Of a stretch of DNA of 25,671 nucleotides, positions 6,511 through 12,092 are shown one piece after another (position 1 is the stretch's first letter; every line of letters begins with the position of its first letter). Location of the stretch: IMG/VR virus record IMGVR_UViG_3300043436_000900, positions 1 through 25,671 of that record. One strand, written 5' to 3'. The notes under the pieces were generated by a model. It was not told the DNA's origin, did not search any database, and was given only the letters and a program-made list of their open reading frames with translations. Position numbers and translations under genes: made by a program. This stretch comes from a virus.

Positions 6511-6707
6511 TACCAGCGCCCCGTCGGCGTCTTGCGCGGCTTGCGCGCACGTCGCTCTTCTAGTCGGATGCAGTAGGAGCACTCCCCACACACGGGCGCA
6601 TTGTCAACAAGTGGACGCTCGCACTTGCCACACATGAGCACCCGAACGCAGGGGCGGTGCTTGCCGATCCCGCTGATGTCCCCCGGCTTGCATAGGTCAG
6701 CGATCAT
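6510..6707 (-). CDS. Small double C-x2-C zinc-binding protein
   Basis: The protein has 65 residues. The ATG at 6707 shares a base with the upstream TGA and follows a GAGGGGG ribosome site. C-G-K-C-E and C-G-E-C-S-Y-C supply the cysteines of a probable zinc ribbon. The tail is very basic ('RLEERRARKPRKTPTGRW'), suggesting nucleic-acid binding. No family name is recognised. Confidence 0.65.
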   Translation of the reverse strand: MIADLCKPGDISGIGKHRPCVRVLMCGKCERPLVDNAPVCGECSYCIRLEERRARKPRKTPTGRW

Positions 6708-6853
6708 CAGAGCCCCCTCACCAGCGCCACCACGATGATGACGGCGATGCACAAGATGATGGTGACGTCGCTGCGCTTGCGCGCTTCGATGCGCTCCTTC
6801 GGCTTATAGAAGCTGGTGATCGTCTTCGGATCACGTGCACGGTTCAGTCTCAC
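6707..6853 (-). CDS. Small single-helix membrane protein, basic N-terminus
   Basis: The protein has 48 residues. The GTG at 6853 overlaps the upstream TGA as GTGA, with a GGGGGT ribosome site. About 28 strongly basic, polar residues are followed by a hydrophobic segment 'VTIILCIAVIIVVALV' near the C-terminus. Positive charges before the helix predict the N-terminus inside the cytoplasm. The gene is too short for homology by eye, and its function is unknown. Confidence 0.6.
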   Translation of the reverse strand: MRLNRARDPKTITSFYKPKERIEARKRSDVTIILCIAVIIVVALVRGL

Positions 6854-6933
6854 GATGCACCCCCAACCACTAGCACGATGTAGATGCACGCCACGAATAG
6901 CGTGAACCCGAGAAAGTCCTTGACTGCGTTCAT
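6850..6933 (-). CDS. Tiny single-helix membrane peptide (27 residues)
   Basis: The ATG at 6933 is joined to the upstream stop as TGATG and is preceded by GGAGGTGAAGTG, a near-ideal ribosome site. The TGA at 6852-6850 overlaps the next GTG. The product is a short polar start (M-N-A-V-K-D-F) and one hydrophobic segment 'FTLFVACIYIVLVVGGA'. Both junctions follow the operon's overlap rule, which makes translation likely despite the size. Confidence 0.55.
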   Translation of the reverse strand: MNAVKDFLGFTLFVACIYIVLVVGGAS

Positions 6934-7079
6934 CACTTCACCTCCAGAAGATTCTTGCGCCCCTTCACTGGGACGTAGCACTTGGAGCAGACGGCGATGA
7001 GGCCCCCCTGCTCGTTCTTCACCACGCGCAGATACCCGTGGCGCGCCGATACTGGGCAAAGATTCCAGAAGGCGCTCAT
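6933..7079 (-). CDS. Tiny zinc-binding-like protein (48 residues)
   Basis: The ATG at 7079 shares a base with the upstream TGA, and the stop shares a base with the next ATG. The product has C8-P and H14 near the start, and C31-S-K-C34 later, possibly one C-H-C-C zinc site. The remaining residues form a basic beta-rich stretch. No family is recognised; the gene call relies on the two tight junctions. Confidence 0.55.
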   Translation of the reverse strand: MSAFWNLCPVSARHGYLRVVKNEQGGLIAVCSKCYVPVKGRKNLLEVK

Positions 7080-7321
7080 CAGCGCACCGTCGCAATCGCG
7101 TCTTCAAGCAGCTCAGCGGTGAACGTGTCGCCCATCTTCTCGAAGGCAGACGCCGTGACGCTTGCTTCAATCTTGACGCTGCGGAAAGTCTCCAGCGTTG
7201 GGACGATCTCCTTGATGCGCCCAGCCCAGAAGGCTGCGTCTTCGTTGGCTGGATTCAAGAGCACGCCGTCAGCGATGCTCTCAAGAGTCGCCTTGACCTG
7301 TCGCAACGTTGGGCGGCTCAC
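7079..7321 (-). CDS. Small hypothetical protein
   Basis: The protein has 80 residues from the GTG at 7321 (GTGA overlap). It starts M-S-R-P-T-L-R-Q and is mainly helical, with 'LESIADGVLLNPANEDAAFW' in the middle and an acidic C-terminal helix ('FTAELLEDAIATVR'). It has no cysteine clusters, signal or membrane segments, and I recognise no family. Confidence 0.6.
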   Translation of the reverse strand: MSRPTLRQVKATLESIADGVLLNPANEDAAFWAGRIKEIVPTLETFRSVKIEASVTASAFEKMGDTFTAELLEDAIATVR

Positions 7322-7497
7322 GCTGCCACCTTGACCGTCAGGTCGCTTGGATACCAGACGTCGCCCTTGCCAGCGCACTTACGCTGCAGGCGCTTGTCGA
7401 TGAACTGCACTCGAACTGCGGCGGAGTGCGGAAGCTGCTCGATGACGATTGCTTCCCCGACCGGGGTGATGACTGTTGCGCCGATTGCAATGTTCAT
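7318..7497 (-). CDS. Small SH3/KOW-like beta protein
   Basis: The protein has 59 residues. The ATG at 7497 has an excellent AAGGAGG ribosome site and lies just downstream of a candidate promoter. The TGA overlaps the next GTG. The pattern 'IGATVITPVGEAIVIEQL', then 'AAVRVQFIDKRLQRK' and 'DVWYPSDLTVKV' is like a small five-strand barrel (KOW/SH3-like) that binds nucleic acid or protein. It is the first gene of the tiny-gene cluster. The fold is inferred from pattern. Confidence 0.6.
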   Translation of the reverse strand: MNIAIGATVITPVGEAIVIEQLPHSAAVRVQFIDKRLQRKCAGKGDVWYPSDLTVKVAA

Positions 7498-7500
7498 TTT

Positions 7501-7579
7501 TTCCTCCTTGCCAGTCGCCCCGCATGGGGCTGTCTTGCCTGACTTCGTAATCCTACACCTAACGGTTTTAGTCCGTCAA
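7501..7579 (-). promoter_or_regulatory. Candidate early promoter and leader upstream of the tiny-gene/recombination operon
   Basis: On the minus strand, TTGACG (7579-7574) is followed after 18 bases by TAGGAT (7555-7550), a fair sigma70-type pair. The -35 overlaps the end of the preceding zinc-ribbon gene. The leader then has a short GCCCC-ATGC-GGGGC hairpin and the AAGGAGG ribosome site before the ATG at 7497. Confidence 0.5.
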
Positions 7580-7780
7580 CCCACCCTCCAAGGAGTCAAG
7601 GGTGCCGTCCTTGGCAGCCTGCACCACCACGCTCAGGCACCCCTTGCAGACGCCTTGGCTGAGCACCCAGTCCACCCCGTGAGCGCCCGTGTTGACGACC
7701 TGCTCCCCGTAGGCGTACACCTGCCCCAGCTCGCCACACACGGGGCAGGTGCTCACCTCAGTCTCAGGCTTTCGCGGCAT
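7568..7780 (-). CDS. Small zinc-ribbon protein
   Basis: The protein has 70 residues. C-P-V-C near residue 12 and C-K-G-C near residue 45, separated by a beta-hairpin-like stretch ('YAYGEQVVNTGAHGVDWV'), form a standard zinc ribbon. The ATG at 7780 overlaps the metallophosphoesterase gene by 17 bases. It has no enzymatic motif and is probably a nucleic-acid or protein adaptor. Confidence 0.65.
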   Translation of the reverse strand: MPRKPETEVSTCPVCGELGQVYAYGEQVVNTGAHGVDWVLSQGVCKGCLSVVVQAAKDGTLDSLEGGLTD

Positions 7781-8789
7781 CCAGTCTCACCAGATACTCG
7801 GCGGTCGGGCCCTCCTTGCCGAAGAAGAGCGCCCACTGCGCAGGGGTGCCAGACGCTGCCAGCCACTCCTGCGCGTAGCGGTTGCTGCTCTCGATGCTGG
7901 CGTTGCCCCAGCAGGTGTGGGCGCCGTCGCTCAGCACCAGTCGGCTTGGCGTGTGCCAGTGCCCATAGAAGAGAAAGTCGAACGGCTGCACTGATAGGTT
8001 CCAGCCCTGCGCGCGCTTGGCGATCGCGTAGAACGGAAGCCCGAAGGCGCCGCCCTTGAACTGATCACCGTGCACCAGCATGGCAGTCTTGCCGCCCGGC
8101 AACTCAAGCATGTCGTACCAGTGACGCCCACCCAGTGTGAGCGACTCCTTCCAGTCAACACGCTTCTCGCCCTTCAAGTGCTCGGCTGCGATGCGGTAGA
8201 GAATCGCATCAGCGTTGCTCTCATTGGAGTGGTCGCCGTAGCGCCCGAGTCGCCCGTGGTTGCCGATCGCACCACGCACCGTGACCTTCGGAGCGAGTGC
8301 TGCCATGGCCCGCACGAACTGCGCGAGCATCCCAGCACCCTCAAAGATTTGCACGTACAATCCGCCGCGCTCTACTTCGTAGGCTTGGCTCGGGAAGATG
8401 TTCCCGTCCGACTCCACGAAGTCGCCGAGCAGCACCACGGCGATCTCCTTGACGGGAGTGCCGTGCAGTTCCACCAGCCGCTGAATCTTCTTGGCGAGCA
8501 ACTCGATGCGAGCCTTCGCCACTTCGATGCTGTACGTCTCCGAGTACTTGCCGAGCTGCCAGTCGCCAACAAGGCACACCAGTGTCTCGGCTTCGCCCTT
8601 CTTGCCTGACGCCTTAGGCTTTGGCACGGGCGGGATGGTGATGCTCAGCGCGGCATCCTTCGCCGCCTGATAGACGGCAGCCACTAACTCCTCACGGGCA
8701 GCGTCACGCTTCGCCAGTTGGCGGAGTGCACGCTTGTGGGCTTCAGTGACTTCTTGAAGTCGCTGCTCCATCTGCAACTCGTCGCTCAT
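7764..8789 (-). CDS. Mre11/SbcD-like metallophosphoesterase
   Basis: The protein has 341 residues from the ATG at 8789, an ATGA overlap that is preferred over an in-frame start 78 bases upstream. A coiled-coil-like N-terminal helix (1-45) and a Pro/Lys linker precede the calcineurin-like core. The core holds 'VGDWQLGK' (about 74-81), 'LLGDFVESDG' (121-130), 'GNHGRLGR' (176-183), 'VHGDQFKG' (239-246) and 'GHWHTPS' (276-282). These are the five metal-binding motifs, with G-N-H-G in place of the usual G-N-H-D and D-x-Q in place of D-x-H. The family includes nucleases that process DNA ends. A DNA-repair or recombination role fits the operon, though other phosphoesterase activity is possible. Confidence 0.8.
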   Translation of the reverse strand: MSDELQMEQRLQEVTEAHKRALRQLAKRDAAREELVAAVYQAAKDAALSITIPPVPKPKASGKKGEAETLVCLVGDWQLGKYSETYSIEVAKARIELLAKKIQRLVELHGTPVKEIAVVLLGDFVESDGNIFPSQAYEVERGGLYVQIFEGAGMLAQFVRAMAALAPKVTVRGAIGNHGRLGRYGDHSNESNADAILYRIAAEHLKGEKRVDWKESLTLGGRHWYDMLELPGGKTAMLVHGDQFKGGAFGLPFYAIAKRAQGWNLSVQPFDFLFYGHWHTPSRLVLSDGAHTCWGNASIESSNRYAQEWLAASGTPAQWALFFGKEGPTAEYLVRLDAAKA

Positions 8790-9016
8790 GAGTTGCACGC
8801 GCACTCGCCCCGGCGGTGCCTTCCAATCGTCCAGAAGCTCACGGTGAAGCCGCGCTTGTCGAGCCATGAGCTGAGCGCCTTGGCGGTGATCGCGGGATCA
8901 GCCAGCCCTGCGTGCAGCGTCTCCCAGTCCTTGCCCTCAAGGTGCACGGTCGTCATCCCGCAAGGTGGCCCCTTGCGTGGCTTGCTCAGCGCCCTGAGCT
9001 CTTCAAGTCCGTCCAT
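8786..9016 (-). CDS. Small HTH-like protein, first gene of the early module
   Basis: The protein has 76 residues from the ATG at 9016 with a GGAGGTG ribosome site. An internal stretch 'AITAKALSSWLDKRGFTVSF' continues as 'WTIGRHRRGECAC', a motif often seen in small phage DNA-binding proteins where the T-I-x-R-H-R-R segment would be the recognition helix. It follows the main gap between late and early genes, so it would be made first. A regulatory role is inferred from size, motif and position only. Confidence 0.55.
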   Translation of the reverse strand: MDGLEELRALSKPRKGPPCGMTTVHLEGKDWETLHAGLADPAITAKALSSWLDKRGFTVSFWTIGRHRRGECACNS

Positions 9017-9109
9017 GTAAACACCTCCAACTGCTTGCGGCACCTGCAAGGGTGCCTGCTCGCAGCCTACACCAGCACCTGTGTCAAGTGTCTGGCGCGG
9101 TGTTTGTGT
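9017..9109 (-). promoter_or_regulatory. Late/early boundary leader with promoter-like and operator-like sequences
   Basis: This 93-base gap separates the lysis genes from the early module. On the minus strand it contains TTGACA (9087-9082), G-G-T-G followed by TAGGCT (9069-9064), and a 6-bp hairpin GGCACC/GGTGCC (9039-9056). An imperfect palindrome CACCTG-TGT-CAAGTG (9076-9090) covers the TTGACA. The TTGACA-TAGGCT spacing of 12 is too short for a normal sigma70 promoter, so the exact promoter is unclear. Confidence 0.4.
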
Positions 9110-10288
9110 TTAGTTCTTGGCTTTCAACCCGTACGCTGTCTGCTGGGGGTCTAGGTACTTCACGAGCACCTGCAGCCCGCTTGCCAAGCCCGAACTCAAC
9201 ACTAGTTGCATGTTTGGCCCGTCAATCTGAAGCAGTGGCACGCCTAGTCCCAACGCGCAGGAGATGGATACGAGCAAGAAACTGCGCATGAAGTCGTAGG
9301 CAGCCTCATCGATTCCCGTGTTGTCCTTGATGTACTTCAAGAAGGTCAGCATCTTGGCTGGTGCCCCTTTCACCTTGGCAGCCGCAGCCGCTGCACCACT
9401 CGCAGCGTTGAACGCCCTCCCAGCCACTGCTCCGAAGTCTACCTTGCCGAGAGCCTCAAGCTGGGCATCCACGGCGCTGACCTTCTTCTCGACTGGAGTG
9501 GTGGACGCGGCGGGGAGTTGCACCCCGCGTGTTGGCTCAGGTGCCACTACGGGCTCCGCTGCCACTGCTACGCGCGCCCCTGCGTTGACTGGTGCTGCAA
9601 CTGGCTCGGGTACTGCGACGGGCGCAGGAGCCGGGGCTGCTGCCTTCTTCGGGTAGGTGACAATCAGCAGGCACTTGTAGTCGACGCCCGCCTTCTTCGC
9701 CTTGAACTTGCTGTTGGCAATCTGGCGCAGCTGCTCCTCACTGACCTGCGCGCCGTACTTCTCAGCGGCGACTTTCTCGTCACGGGTTGGGCAAGCCCAC
9801 TGCCAGCCGTGATCTTCGCACCAGCCTGCAGACGTCATGTGACCGTAGCCTGCTTTGATCTTCTCGGGGGCGTTCTTCGTCCACCACTTCACCCAGCGGT
9901 CATGCCACGCGCTGATCTTCAACCCTGCTGGGTAGAAGGCTGGCCCCTGCTGCACCCACACCATCAGGGCGGCGCCAGCCTTGGCGGCGGTCACGGCATC
10001 GTCCCAGCTCTTGGCGTAGCGGGCTTTCCCTCCTAGAGCCGCAATGACCTTGACGGCTTCGGCGAGACTGCCGCCATTGTCGGACTTGCCTTGCACGTCC
10101 TTGCGACCTGTGACTCTCTTCATGACGATCACTGCCTCAGCGGCGCTGGGATTTGCTGCCCCGGCTGACGCCCATGTAATAACTGCAGCGCATGATGCCC
10201 ATGTGCAGTCGTCAAGAATCTGCTTGGCGCCCTTTAGTTGGGCTTCACTGTCCGAATAGAGCTGGCTCTTCACAAGGTAGCGTGGCAT
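9110..10288 (-). CDS. Putative endolysin: papain/C39-like cysteine peptidase with C-terminal hydrophobic domain
   Basis: The protein has 392 residues, with the ATG at 10288 joined to the upstream stop as TGATG. Residues about 20-210 resemble a C39/papain-like peptidase: 'DDCTWASCAAVITWAS' with candidate nucleophile C28, and 'GYGHMTSAGWCEDHGWQWAC' with candidate base H150 (or H160). Residues 215-265 are an Ala/Pro/Val linker. The C-terminus (about 330-385) has two hydrophobic stretches, 'SFLLVSISCALGLGVPLL' and 'LVLSSGLASGLQVLVKYL', with a polar turn between. Position at the end of the lysis genes supports a wall-degrading role. The hydrophobic end could anchor it in, or help open, the membrane. 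It has no N-terminal signal. The catalytic assignment is tentative. Confidence 0.55.
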   Translation of the reverse strand: MPRYLVKSQLYSDSEAQLKGAKQILDDCTWASCAAVITWASAGAANPSAAEAVIVMKRVTGRKDVQGKSDNGGSLAEAVKVIAALGGKARYAKSWDDAVTAAKAGAALMVWVQQGPAFYPAGLKISAWHDRWVKWWTKNAPEKIKAGYGHMTSAGWCEDHGWQWACPTRDEKVAAEKYGAQVSEEQLRQIANSKFKAKKAGVDYKCLLIVTYPKKAAAPAPAPVAVPEPVAAPVNAGARVAVAAEPVVAPEPTRGVQLPAASTTPVEKKVSAVDAQLEALGKVDFGAVAGRAFNAASGAAAAAAKVKGAPAKMLTFLKYIKDNTGIDEAAYDFMRSFLLVSISCALGLGVPLLQIDGPNMQLVLSSGLASGLQVLVKYLDPQQTAYGLKAKN

Positions 10289-10539
10289 CAGGCAATGTCC
10301 TTCTTCACAAGCACTGCGACGGCTCGCCCTGCGGCATCGTGGCTCAGTGCGGCGCTGACGGGGAAGCCCTCAGTGGCGCCTTCGGCGTAGTCGTTGCCGT
10401 CGGCTGCGCGCTTCCAAAGCGTGCCACCGTAGGCGCTGTTGTTGTCGTTGGGCACCAGTGCAACCCACTCGCCCGGAGCCGTCTTAATGCGAGTCCAGCC
10501 CTGCGCGTGAATCTCTTCGATGTGATCAGCCGCCGTCAT
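10288..10539 (-). CDS. Small hypothetical protein in the lysis cassette
   Basis: The protein has 83 residues. The ATG at 10539 has a clear AAGGAG ribosome site and follows the holin-candidate stop by two bases. The N-terminus is 'MTAADHIEEIHAQGWTRI', followed by a compact aromatic/Asn-rich region ('WVALVPNDNNSAYGGTLW') and an Ala/Val-rich end. It has no signal or membrane segment, and I recognise no family. It might be a lysis accessory or simply a small virion protein. Confidence 0.6.
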   Translation of the reverse strand: MTAADHIEEIHAQGWTRIKTAPGEWVALVPNDNNSAYGGTLWKRAADGNDYAEGATEGFPVSAALSHDAAGRAVAVLVKKDIA

Positions 10540-10541
10540 GT

Positions 10542-10721
10542 TTACTCCTTGCCCCAACGTAGGGGCCCTGTCACTGCCCACAATGCGAGCAGCACTAAGA
10601 TGCTGATGCCGACGAAGTCGCGCGTGCCAGACTCCGGGAGCACGATAAAGGCGGTCGTCATCCCCAGCCACGTCCAGCTGGACGCCGCAAGGTCGAGTGC
10701 AAAGTCCTTCAGATGCTTCAC
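10542..10721 (-). CDS. Holin candidate with two membrane helices
   Basis: The protein has 59 residues. The GTG at 10721 forms a GTGA overlap with the upstream exported-protein gene, behind an AAAGGGAAAG ribosome site. Two hydrophobic segments, '[17 protein letters not shown]' (13-29) and '[17 protein letters not shown]' (36-52), are linked by a short charged turn (E-S-G-T-R-D). The N-terminus is charged and the tail ends 'LRWGKE'. This is the classic size and layout of a class II holin, which forms the membrane lesion that triggers lysis. The endolysin candidate lies two genes downstream. Confidence 0.7.
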   Translation of the reverse strand: MKHLKDFALDLAASSWTWLGMTTAFIVLPESGTRDFVGISILVLLALWAVTGPLRWGKE

Positions 10722-11707
10722 TGCTTTCCCTTTCGTGAGCCTCCGATTGACGCCGCACCAGCCGCCGCAATAGCCGCCTGAGCGACTTGCGTGATGATGA
10801 CTGCGGGGATGATTGTAGCGGCTGCCTGCTTCTTTTCTTCAGGCGTCAAGTCGTGTCCAAGATTCCCGACGAACGCAGCGGCTTCGCTCAACGCTTCGGC
10901 GACGGCTTCGGCTGCAGCGCCGGGGTCAATCACCAGCGGCTCGGGCGTAGGCTCAGGAGAAGGCACTGGTGAGGGTTCTTCAGAAGGCTCTGGGAGGGGT
11001 GTTTCCGCCACGCTGGGGCTAGGTGAAGGGGATTTTGGGGTAGGTGTAGGGGTCGGCGTAGGCGTCGCCGTAGGGCTCGGCGCTACGGTTGGCGTAGGAG
11101 AAGGCTCAGGGCTAGGAGTAGGAGCAGGGCTAGGTTCAGCCGTAGGAGTTGGCGAAGGCTCAGGTGATGGTGTCGGCTCGGGCGACGGCTCGGGTGTGGC
11201 AGTCGGGTTCGTGGACGGTTCAACACTTGGCACCTCAATGCTTGGCTCCACGGATGGGAGCGGGCTTGGCTCTGGTGATGCTGGCACGAAGTCGGGGTCA
11301 GTGATGGTCAACACACCAGCGCCGCAGCAGGTGTCCAGCGCCCACACTCTGAAGCCGTAGACGTCCCCCGGCATGACGTCCAACTGGATGCTGCCGTTGC
11401 CTTGCTGCCCTTGCTGCATCAGGTCAGTGGTGACGCCGTTGATGACGAACTGCGGGCGGTCGAACCATGCGCCGTCAATGGTGCTGTACGCCCACAAGAA
11501 CGCGATGGTGCCAGCGGCGTCAGCCGTGGTGGAGTAGGTGACGGTGTTGGAGCCCACGCCAGCGTCGGGGCCAGTGATGACGAAGCCGCCGTCTACGAGC
11601 TGCACGCTGCCATTGAAGGTAATGTCAGCAGTCCAGTCGGATGCGATGACGGGCACTGCACGCAGCAGCACGAAGGCAGCCAGCAGCGGGATGAGTACGC
11701 GGCGCAC
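10718..11707 (-). CDS. Exported proline-rich protein with C-terminal membrane anchor
   Basis: The protein has 329 residues from the GTG at 11707 (TAGTG junction). A longer GTG start at 11731 is possible but would bury the signal. '[20 protein letters not shown]' followed by I-A is a strong signal peptide. Residues about 24-145 form a beta-rich domain with two adjacent cysteines (D-T-C-C-G-A-G). About 110 residues of Pro/Ser/Thr/Glu repeats ('[16 protein letters not shown]' style) follow, then an Ala-rich helix and a terminal hydrophobic segment '[19 protein letters not shown]' with a basic tail (R-K-G-K-Q). The predicted state is a type I membrane protein with a stalked outer domain. It lies among lysis genes, so it may aid lysis (a spanin-like bridge) or coat the host surface. 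The family is unknown. Confidence 0.7.
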   Translation of the reverse strand: MRRVLIPLLAAFVLLRAVPVIASDWTADITFNGSVQLVDGGFVITGPDAGVGSNTVTYSTTADAAGTIAFLWAYSTIDGAWFDRPQFVINGVTTDLMQQGQQGNGSIQLDVMPGDVYGFRVWALDTCCGAGVLTITDPDFVPASPEPSPLPSVEPSIEVPSVEPSTNPTATPEPSPEPTPSPEPSPTPTAEPSPAPTPSPEPSPTPTVAPSPTATPTPTPTPTPKSPSPSPSVAETPLPEPSEEPSPVPSPEPTPEPLVIDPGAAAEAVAEALSEAAAFVGNLGHDLTPEEKKQAAATIIPAVIITQVAQAAIAAAGAASIGGSRKGKQ

Positions 11708-11892
11708 TACTTGCCCTGCGATTGCAGCCACGCCAGCAGCGCGCCGATTCCCCCAACTCCGAGCATGGCACCCAGTGCCCGAAGGACGGCGAGCCCGCCC
11801 CGCATCTCGTCAATCTGGCTCTGCAGTTTGTCGATCTTCGCGCTCTGCGAATCTAGTCGCTCAATGATCGCTTCGGCTTGACTGCGGGTCAT
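11707..11892 (-). CDS. Coiled-coil plus one-helix membrane protein (XhlA-like holin accessory candidate)
   Basis: The protein has 61 residues from the ATG at 11892 (ATGA overlap). Residues 1-32 form a heptad-like helix ('[20 protein letters not shown]'), and residues about 33-56 are hydrophobic ('[20 protein letters not shown]') before a short polar end. This is the layout of XhlA-type hemolysin/holin accessory proteins, where a cytoplasmic coil is tethered by a C-terminal helix. Its place at the head of the lysis cassette supports the idea. Confidence 0.6.
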   Translation of the reverse strand: MTRSQAEAIIERLDSQSAKIDKLQSQIDEMRGGLAVLRALGAMLGVGGIGALLAWLQSQGK

Positions 11893-12092
11893 CGTGCCTC
11901 CAGCGCGGCAGTCAGCGCGAGCAGCGCGGCGGTGCGCGTCGTGCCTGTGCCTGTCACAGTGGGGTCGCCCCAGATACTGTCTGACGCGCCAGCAGTCCAC
12001 ACGCCGTCAATCTGATCGAGCAGGGTGACTTGCCAGCCGTGAACGGCAGCGGCAGCCAGCGCATTGTTGAGTGCCTGAAGTTCAGCGTCCAT
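11889..12092 (-). CDS. Small hypothetical protein after the tail fibre
   Basis: The protein has 67 residues, with the ATG at 12092 joined to the fibre stop as TAATG. It has an amphipathic N-terminal helix ('MDAELQALNNALAAAAVHGW'), a short beta region with W and D, and a C-terminal Ala/Leu helix. It might be a fibre chaperone by position, but nothing in the sequence shows this. Confidence 0.55.
   Translation of the reverse strand: MDAELQALNNALAAAAVHGWQVTLLDQIDGVWTAGASDSIWGDPTVTGTGTTRTAALLALTAALEAR

Noticed and set aside
8790-8867. Longer start for the metallophosphoesterase
   Set aside because: The ATG at 8789 overlaps the upstream stop as ATGA, matching the rest of the operon. The extension would run through most of the upstream gene's 3' part.
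10540-10770. N-terminal extension of the 83-residue lysis-region gene
   Set aside because: The extension is antifunctional Arg-rich sequence that overlaps the holin candidate in another frame. The ATG at 10539 has a strong AAGGAG site.
10791-11360. Long plus-strand frame rich in Gly/Val/Ser
   Set aside because: It is the complement of the Pro/Ser/Thr-rich repeats of the exported protein. It has no ribosome site, and all supported genes are on the other strand.
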